Assembly: GCA_029260695.1 (NCBI GenBank)
Contig: JAJDCT010000061.1
Location: forward strand, 1 to 10,515
DNA length: 10,515 nucleotides
Direction of reading: 5' to 3'
From: Phycisphaeraceae bacterium
Lineage (GTDB): Bacteria > Planctomycetota > Phycisphaerae > Phycisphaerales > Phycisphaeraceae
Shown: positions 5,617 through 10,515 of the stretch, one piece after another
Numbering within the stretch: the stretch's first letter is position 1
Layout of the letters: every line of letters starts with the position of its first letter
Notes under the pieces: model-generated
Database searches by the model: none
What the model was told of the DNA's origin: nothing
Seen by the model: only the letters and a program-made list of their open reading frames with translations
Translations under genes and position numbers: made by a program

Positions 5617-6762
5617 TTGCCTGAATCTTCGATGCACGATTCGATAGTGGCGGACCATGTGGACGAGCAGCGTTCGCTGGCGGACTCGAAATTGGCTAAG
5701 TATTTCGAGGCGGCGGTGAAGTTCCAATCATCCGACTTGATCATGCGTGCGGGTCATGTGCCCAAGCTGCGGTTGAAGGGCGCGTTAAAGAACCTGGACG
5801 TTCCGCCGGTCCCGTCTAAGGAATTCGAGCGTGCGATCGAGTCTTCCTTGAGTGAGACACAGTGGAAGTGGTACGCCGAGCATGGGTCGATTGACCTGGG
5901 TGTTGACTTTGATATCAAGGGCCAGACGCACCGGTTCCGTATCAACATCTTCCGCACCCGTGGCCGAAGCGGGATCGCGGCCCGGCGAGTGAGTGCTGAG
6001 ATCCTCGACCTCAATGACCTTTACATGCCCGAGACGATGTACAAGCTTTGTGAGTTGCACCACGGGCTGGTTCTTTTGTGCGGCGTGACCGGCAGCGGCA
6101 AGAGCACGACGATCGCGGCGCTGCTGGACCATATCAACAAGAACCGGGCCTGCCACATCCTTACGATTGAGGATCCGATCGAGTACCTATTCGAAGATAA
6201 GAAAGCGATCATCAATCAGCGTGAGGTCGGTCTGGACGTCCCGACGTTCCCGATCGCGTTGCGTGCGCTGGTGCGTGAGAACCCGGACGTGGTGCTGATC
6301 GGCGAGATGCGTGACAAGGAGACGTTTGAGGCGGCGCTACAGGCTGCGGAGACCGGGCACCTGGTGTTCGGGACGATCCACGCGTCCAGCGCGTCCCAGG
6401 CGTTTGGGCGTATCTACGACCTGTTCCCTCAGGAAGAACGAGAGGCGATCCGTAACCTCCTGGCTTTTCAGCTCCAGGCGTTCGTGTACCAGAAGCTGCT
6501 GCCGACGTTGTTGCCCGATGTGCAGCGTATCCCGGCGGTGGAGATCCTGCTTCAGTGCCCGCCGGCGAGGAAGTTCATCCTCGAGGGCAGGGAAGACGAG
6601 CTGCCGGAGGTGATGAAGAGCCACCGCGAGCAGGGGATGCAGACGTTTACGGACAGCCTGGTGGACCTGGTGGAGAAGCAGTATGTCCACCCGAAGGTGG
6701 CGACGGAGGTCGCTGCGTCGCCGGAAGAGATCAAGATGCGGTTGCGTGGGATTTCTGTCTGA
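5617..6762 (+). CDS. pilT: PilT/PilU-type pilus retraction ATPase
   Basis: A 381-residue cytoplasmic hexameric ATPase of the PilT/GspE superfamily, expected to drive type IV pilus disassembly (retraction) using ATP. The N-terminal domain shows the PilT hallmark SSDLIMRAGHVPKLRLKGAL (38-57). The motor domain is complete. Walker A is GVTGSGKST (156-164, Lys162), the Asp box is TIEDPIEY (183-190), Walker B is DVVLIGEMRD (224-233, Glu230), and the His box is TGHLVFGTIH (246-255). AIRNLLAFQLQAFVYQKLLP (277-296) matches the conserved AIRNL segment of PilT, and there is no tetracysteine zinc site, which separates it from PilB/GspE. The C-terminal stretch (about 315-381) resembles PilT/PilU. PilU cannot be excluded without a tree. 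Translation starts at TTG after GAGGAG. The gene lies 190 bases upstream of a degraded PilB-like gene. No other pilus gene (pilC, pilM-Q, pilin) is in the window. Confidence 0.92.
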   Translation: MPESSMHDSIVADHVDEQRSLADSKLAKYFEAAVKFQSSDLIMRAGHVPKLRLKGALKNLDVPPVPSKEFERAIESSLSETQWKWYAEHGSIDLGVDFDIKGQTHRFRINIFRTRGRSGIAARRVSAEILDLNDLYMPETMYKLCELHHGLVLLCGVTGSGKSTTIAALLDHINKNRACHILTIEDPIEYLFEDKKAIINQREVGLDVPTFPIALRALVRENPDVVLIGEMRDKETFEAALQAAETGHLVFGTIHASSASQAFGRIYDLFPQEEREAIRNLLAFQLQAFVYQKLLPTLLPDVQRIPAVEILLQCPPARKFILEGREDELPEVMKSHREQGMQTFTDSLVDLVEKQYVHPKVATEVAASPEEIKMRLRGISV

Positions 6763-6952
6763 TCGCGTCCCAGGGGCCCGGGTTTAACGCCGAGGGCGTC
6801 TGTGGTTATGATTGAACCCACCGGATAGCCTTTGCAGGATATTCCGGCTGGATTGCCTGAAAGGCCGTCGCGGTGGGCGGCCGTGAAACTGACCATCTCG
6901 GCTCAACGAGCCGACCGACCCCGGGCCCCGTGCCCGACCAGTGAACCGAACC
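6763..6952 (+). other. Intergenic stretch between pilT and the PilB-like gene, with a small hairpin
   Basis: A 7-bp stem with a 3-base loop lies at 6898-6914 (TCGGCTC, AAC, GAGCCGA), 38 bases before the chosen ATG. A weaker 5-bp pairing is at 6863-6882. No convincing promoter or terminator is seen, so whether pilT and the next gene are co-transcribed is undecided. Confidence 0.25.
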
Positions 6953-8680
6953 ATGACACACGCGATCGCCACGGCCGAACCCGTCTTTTTGATGAGCCTG
7001 TTCAAGCCGATCTTATTTCTCGCGTTGGCGACCGGTTGGGGGTGGGCGGTCAGCAACCTGGACAGCGATGCCGGGCGTTTCTTTCTCAAACGTCGCTTGT
7101 GGAATTTGGCACACTTGGGCAGCGCGGTTCTGGCGTTTGGTCTGTTGCTTCTGATCCCGTATTTCTTCGTCGGCCTGATGCTTGCGTTGCTGATCCTCGC
7201 GGGTGTGTCTGGGGGTTACGTCTATTACCGAAACAATGAGGTCCCGGGGCCCGCGAAGTGGGAAGTATCTCTAGACTTCATCCGCGAGCATATGAGCAAG
7301 CGTGGGGCGCAGTCCGCGCAGAAGCACGCGGCGGTGGTCTTGATGAAGAAGGACGAGACCCGTTTGCCGGTACCCAGCCGGGACGATCCGAACGCCGAGG
7401 CGCACACGTTGTTTGAAAACCTGTTGGACTTCTCGTTGCCGCGTAACGCCGATCGCATTGATATTCTGGTTGAGCCGTCCAAGGCCGCGATCGTGGCGCG
7501 GATCGACGGGGTCTCGTACCCCCAGCCGCCGGTAGAGCCGGCGCTGGCGATGCGACTGGTCGATTACCTCAAGTCATCGGCGGGGCTGGACCTGGCGGAG
7601 CGGCGCAAAAAGCAGAACGGGTTGATCAAAGTCGATGGCGGGGATCTGGGCCGACACACACTGGACCTGACGACCTCGGGCTCGACGCGTGGCTTGAGCA
7701 TGGCCGTCAATATAGACCCGGACCTGCGTACGCAGATGCCATTGGAGCAGTTGGGCCTGCTGGAACCGCAATTAAAGAAGGTCCAGGACCTGATGGAATC
7801 GCTCGGCGGGGTGACACTGGTCGCCGCGCCCCCGGCCCAAGGCACGACCACGACCCTCTACAGCATCCTCAGCGGGCACGACCCCTACACCAGCAGCGTG
7901 GTCACGCTCGAAGACCAGATCGCCTGGGAACTTGAGGGCGTCCACCACAACCACATGCCCGCGAGCATCCCGCCTGAGAAGTACAACGAAAAACTGCTTG
8001 GGGTTTTCCGAGCCGACCCACAGGTTCTGTACCTCACCCGATTCGCCGACTCCAAGTCGCCTGCTCACATCGCGCAAGGCGCCCTTGAAACCCGGGTCTA
8101 TATGCCACTGGAGGCCGACGACACGTTCGGTGCGCTGCGTGCCTGGGTCAAAGCCGTCGGTGACCGTAAGCTGGGGGCGAAGTCTATCACCGCTGTGATC
8201 TCTCAACGTCTGGTGCGTCGGCTGTGCCATACCTGCCGCACACCGTTCGTCCCGGACCCCGCGGCGCTCAAGAAATTCAACCTCCCCGGGAAGGTCGAAC
8301 AGCTCTTCCACGCCTCCGGCCAAGTCATGGTCAAAGACAAGGCCCAGCCCTGCCCGGACTGCATGGGCCTGGGCTACCGGGGCCGGACCGGCGTGTTCGA
8401 GGTCATGATCCTGGACGACAAGGCGCGCAAGTACGTCGCCACCGGCGAAGATGACAAGCTCCGCGCCCACCTGCGACGGTTGCGGATGCTCTGGCTCCAG
8501 GAGGCGGCACTGGCGAAGGTCGTCGAGGGTGTGACCGACATCAAGGAAGTGACCCGCGCCCTGTCGAACAAGTCTGGCGGCAGGTCGTCAAGGCGTTCCA
8601 GCAGCCGGAGCAAGCCCCGGGATAAGCCTAGCGATCAGGGCACAGTCAAGACAGGTTCGGATGGGCCCGAGGCCGTTTAA
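6953..8680 (+). CDS. Membrane-anchored PilB/GspE-like protein with degenerate ATPase motifs
   Basis: A 575-residue homologue of secretion and pilus assembly ATPases that appears unable to hydrolyse ATP normally. Two or three N-terminal membrane segments (about 16-33 and 56-90) precede a cytoplasmic region, whereas PilB and GspE normally have none. The motor-domain position of Walker A reads APPAQGTTTT (292-301), with Thr298 (ACG) in place of the catalytic Lys. The Asp box reads TLEDQIAW (318-325). Walker B reads DPQVLYLTRFAD (355-366), with TR in place of the invariant GE. The His-box region (ALETRVYMPLEADD, 377-390) lacks the His. The tetracysteine zinc site of PilB/GspE is kept: CHTC (425-428) and CPDC (467-470), followed by MGLGYRGRTGVFEVM. 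The tail (538-575) is Ser/Arg-rich. The start is uncertain: GTG 6941, ATG 6953 and ATG 6992 all lack a Shine-Dalgarno, and 6992 begins just before the first helix. A scaffold or regulatory role in a pilus or secretion motor is inferred. Confidence 0.82.
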   Translation: MTHAIATAEPVFLMSLFKPILFLALATGWGWAVSNLDSDAGRFFLKRRLWNLAHLGSAVLAFGLLLLIPYFFVGLMLALLILAGVSGGYVYYRNNEVPGPAKWEVSLDFIREHMSKRGAQSAQKHAAVVLMKKDETRLPVPSRDDPNAEAHTLFENLLDFSLPRNADRIDILVEPSKAAIVARIDGVSYPQPPVEPALAMRLVDYLKSSAGLDLAERRKKQNGLIKVDGGDLGRHTLDLTTSGSTRGLSMAVNIDPDLRTQMPLEQLGLLEPQLKKVQDLMESLGGVTLVAAPPAQGTTTTLYSILSGHDPYTSSVVTLEDQIAWELEGVHHNHMPASIPPEKYNEKLLGVFRADPQVLYLTRFADSKSPAHIAQGALETRVYMPLEADDTFGALRAWVKAVGDRKLGAKSITAVISQRLVRRLCHTCRTPFVPDPAALKKFNLPGKVEQLFHASGQVMVKDKAQPCPDCMGLGYRGRTGVFEVMILDDKARKYVATGEDDKLRAHLRRLRMLWLQEAALAKVVEGVTDIKEVTRALSNKSGGRSSRRSSSRSKPRDKPSDQGTVKTGSDGPEAV

Positions 8681-8684
8681 GGGA
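8679..8684 (+). promoter_or_regulatory. Shine-Dalgarno-like site for the CvpA-like gene
   Basis: AAGGGA overlaps the stop codon of the upstream gene and lies 9 bases before ATG at 8694. It favours this start over ATG at 8661, which would overlap the upstream gene by 20 bases and add a polar stretch (MGPRPFKGTPK) before the first helix. Confidence 0.45.
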
Positions 8685-8693
8685 ACACCCAAG

Positions 8694-10412
8694 ATGCCCA
8701 TTACCAATATTGTCATCATCCTGTTTCTCCTGGCCATGGCCTACTTCGGTTCGGTCCACGGCCTGTTCTCCTCGTTCATGCACCTGATGGTCGTCATCGC
8801 TGTGGGCGCGATCTCCTTTGCGATCTGGGAGCCGCTGACGCTGGGCCTATTGATCAAATACATCCCGCGTATGGCCTGGGCCGTCGGGCTGATCGTGCCG
8901 TTCGCGCTGCTGCTGGTGATCTTACGCATGGTGGTCGACAAGCTAGTCCCCCGCGATGCGCAGTTCATGCCGATGGTGAGCACGCTGCTCGGTGCTGCTT
9001 GTGGTGCGATCAGCGGGATTCTGACCGCGGGGATCGCCGTCATCGGTTTCGGGTTCATGCCCTTCGGTGCGGACATGGGTGGGTTTCAGCCGTACTCAAT
9101 CGGTGGGGGAGGCGTACTGATAGACCGGGGCGAAGGCGACCTTTGGGTCCCTGTCCACCGCATCACCGCGACGTTCTTTGGCGGGCTTTCAGGCGGGGCG
9201 TTTTCTACGAGCACGCCCATGGCCGAATACATGCCCGACCTGGATTTACAGATTTCATTGGTGCGCATGCGTCCTGAGAATGTATCGATCGTCGCCGCGC
9301 CCGGGGCGGTGAAAGTTACGGGTGCATCCATCGCGGACGCCGCCAACCTCACCGACGCCAGCCCGGCCACCGCCGAGGCGCTCGGGCCGGACTTCCGCAG
9401 GCCGGGCTACAAACTTGTGATGATCGATACCGAGTGGTCTAAGATTGAGGGCACCCTCGATGGCGACCGTGCCCTTCGGTTGCCCGCGTCGCAGGTCAGG
9501 CTGGTCACCAAGTCAGATGAAACTGGCATCAAACTGGTGGGACCTGTCGGTTTCGCCAAGCCCAAGGGGGATGCAAGCGTCTTCCATCCGTATGACTCTG
9601 ACGGTGTACTTGCTTTCTCCACCACCCCGACCAGCACGTTTTCATGGGTCTTCCTGGTCCCTGCCGATCAGGAACCACGCTTCCTGATGGTCCGCAAGCT
9701 CCGGCTGAACCTGCCGGAATCCGAAGAGATACAGACCGCCTCCGCCGACGTCCTCGCCGCTCTGGGGGCCCCGCCTGAGCCCGAGTCCGAGGCGGGTGAC
9801 GGTGCGGCTGACGGCTTGGGCGGCGGTAAGCCTGGCCCGACAACCATCGGTGACCGCAGCGGCATCAGGGCTGGGACTTACGCGCTGGACCTGGAGATAT
9901 CTAACAAGCTGCCCTTGGCCATCAGCAAGAACGCAAGCACCGGCCTGTCCTACGGCACCGATACTAAGGACCAAGGGGTCGTTCAGACAGGCAGCACGGG
10001 GTCGTCTCGCAAGATCGGTAGCAGCATCGGGGCACGCAGCAAGGTCTCCGCATTCGACATCCCCTCTCACGAAGCGATGGTCCGGGTCCGTATCGAGCCC
10101 GACCAGGCCGTCTCCCTCTTCGGTTCTGCCCGGGCCTCCGCCGCCGCGCTCAACCCCATCTTCCTTGAGGACACCGACGGTAATAAGTGGTTCGTCACCG
10201 CCTGGGTCTGGAAGAAAGAGGACAAGAGCCAGGAAATCCACTACGACGCCTTTAACACCATCCGAAGCGCCAAGCAGTTGCCAATCAGCCAGATGAATAA
10301 GGGCGACGAGTTCTACCTCTACTTCACCGTGACAAAGCCCGTTGAATTGGAAAGCTACAACATCGGTGACGTCTCCGACCAGGCCTTCGAGCCCCCGCTG
10401 GTCGTGAAGTAG
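8694..10412 (+). CDS. CvpA-like membrane protein with a long C-terminal extension
   Basis: A 572-residue inner-membrane protein. Residues 1-125 hold four predicted helices (about 5-21, 28-46, 60-80 and 95-122). Their arrangement and a Gly-rich last helix (STLLGAACGAISGILTAGIA, 96-115) resemble the CvpA (colicin V production) family, though identity by eye is modest. CvpA proteins are usually 160-200 residues, so the roughly 445 residues after the helices are an extension. That part is beta-like and polar (about 185-345), then a Pro/Glu/Gly-rich linker (PEPESEAGDGAADGLGGG, 361-378), then a second beta-like domain (about 390-572) with DTDGNKWFVTAWVW (493-506) and DEFYLYFTVTKPVELESY (538-555). 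No enzyme motif is seen. It starts 13 bases after the PilB-like gene and is probably co-transcribed with it. The side of the membrane on which the extension lies is not settled by the sequence. The gene ends at a good terminator. Confidence 0.75.
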   Translation: MPITNIVIILFLLAMAYFGSVHGLFSSFMHLMVVIAVGAISFAIWEPLTLGLLIKYIPRMAWAVGLIVPFALLLVILRMVVDKLVPRDAQFMPMVSTLLGAACGAISGILTAGIAVIGFGFMPFGADMGGFQPYSIGGGGVLIDRGEGDLWVPVHRITATFFGGLSGGAFSTSTPMAEYMPDLDLQISLVRMRPENVSIVAAPGAVKVTGASIADAANLTDASPATAEALGPDFRRPGYKLVMIDTEWSKIEGTLDGDRALRLPASQVRLVTKSDETGIKLVGPVGFAKPKGDASVFHPYDSDGVLAFSTTPTSTFSWVFLVPADQEPRFLMVRKLRLNLPESEEIQTASADVLAALGAPPEPESEAGDGAADGLGGGKPGPTTIGDRSGIRAGTYALDLEISNKLPLAISKNASTGLSYGTDTKDQGVVQTGSTGSSRKIGSSIGARSKVSAFDIPSHEAMVRVRIEPDQAVSLFGSARASAAALNPIFLEDTDGNKWFVTAWVWKKEDKSQEIHYDAFNTIRSAKQLPISQMNKGDEFYLYFTVTKPVELESYNIGDVSDQAFEPPLVVK

Positions 10413-10445
10413 CCGGAGGCTGGACGCACAACGCAATCACACCCA

Positions 10446-10482
10446 AAGCCCACGTGTTCAAAACGTGGGCTTATTTTATTCC
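10446..10482 (+). terminator. Intrinsic (Rho-independent) terminator
   Basis: A 10-bp perfect stem (10446-10455 with 10463-10472, AAGCCCACGT/ACGTGGGCTT) closes a 7-base loop. It is followed by the T-rich run ATTTTATTCC, 33 bases after the CvpA-like stop. It ends the PilB-like/CvpA-like transcript and is the only classical terminator in the window. Confidence 0.92.
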
Positions 10483-10515
10483 AACCCCCCAGCCCCCATT
10501 CCCCACTAAACTACC

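Noticed and set aside
7772..8470. 232-codon open frame on the minus strand
   Set aside because: It is antisense to the zinc-site region of the PilB-like gene and has no recognisable domain.
9642..10436. 264-codon open frame on the minus strand
   Set aside because: It is antisense to the CvpA-like gene and low-complexity in character. The plus-strand gene has a coherent membrane domain and a matching terminator.
1..10515. CRISPR arrays, tRNA or rRNA genes, insertion sequences, attachment sites
   Set aside because: No regularly spaced repeats, cloverleaf-like segments, transposase motifs or terminal inverted repeats were seen. The repeats found are explained by gene duplication and hairpins.

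Overview
The window comes from a GC-rich bacterial genome. The most likely source is a planctomycete of the Phycisphaerae type. This is inferred from several small secreted proteins ending in PEP-CTERM sorting signals of the form TPEPATLALMALG...RRR, and from a GspE/PilB-like protein fused to membrane helices beside a CvpA-like membrane protein. No rRNA or other taxonomic marker is present, so the placement rests on style of gene content only.

Left third (1-3143, all minus strand): four consecutive PEP-CTERM-type surface or exported protein genes. Three belong to one paralogous family with the core L-A-D-D-[FW]-x-C-x-x-T-x-P-[IV]-x-D-[IV]-H-x-W-x-S-W. These are a copy cut by the left edge (1-261), a complete copy (1243-2133) and a second complete copy (2280-3143). 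Between the first two lies an unrelated PEP-CTERM protein with a pre-peptidase C-terminal (PPC)-like beta-sandwich (355-1068). Each gene has its own Shine-Dalgarno site, and strong hairpins lie just downstream of two of them, so they look like separate units rather than one tight operon.

Middle (3144-5616): a roughly 600-base divergent intergenic region holds two mini-ORFs with good Shine-Dalgarno sites on the minus strand and an AT-rich patch. It is followed on the plus strand by a secreted GH13 alpha-amylase-family enzyme (3747-5420) that starts at TTG. A 10-bp hairpin follows the amylase.

Right half (5617-10515, plus strand): an intact PilT-type retraction ATPase, also starting at TTG (5617-6762). 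Next is a membrane-anchored PilB/GspE homologue whose Walker A, Walker B and His boxes are all degraded while its tetracysteine zinc site is kept (about 6953-8680). Then, 13 bases downstream, comes a CvpA-like four-helix membrane protein with a long, unrecognised C-terminal region (8694-10412). A clear intrinsic terminator (10446-10482) closes the block. The reading offered here is a pilus or secretion-motor related locus in which the PilB-like protein acts as a structural or regulatory pseudo-ATPase. This pseudo-ATPase/CvpA-fusion pair is the least ordinary part of the window.
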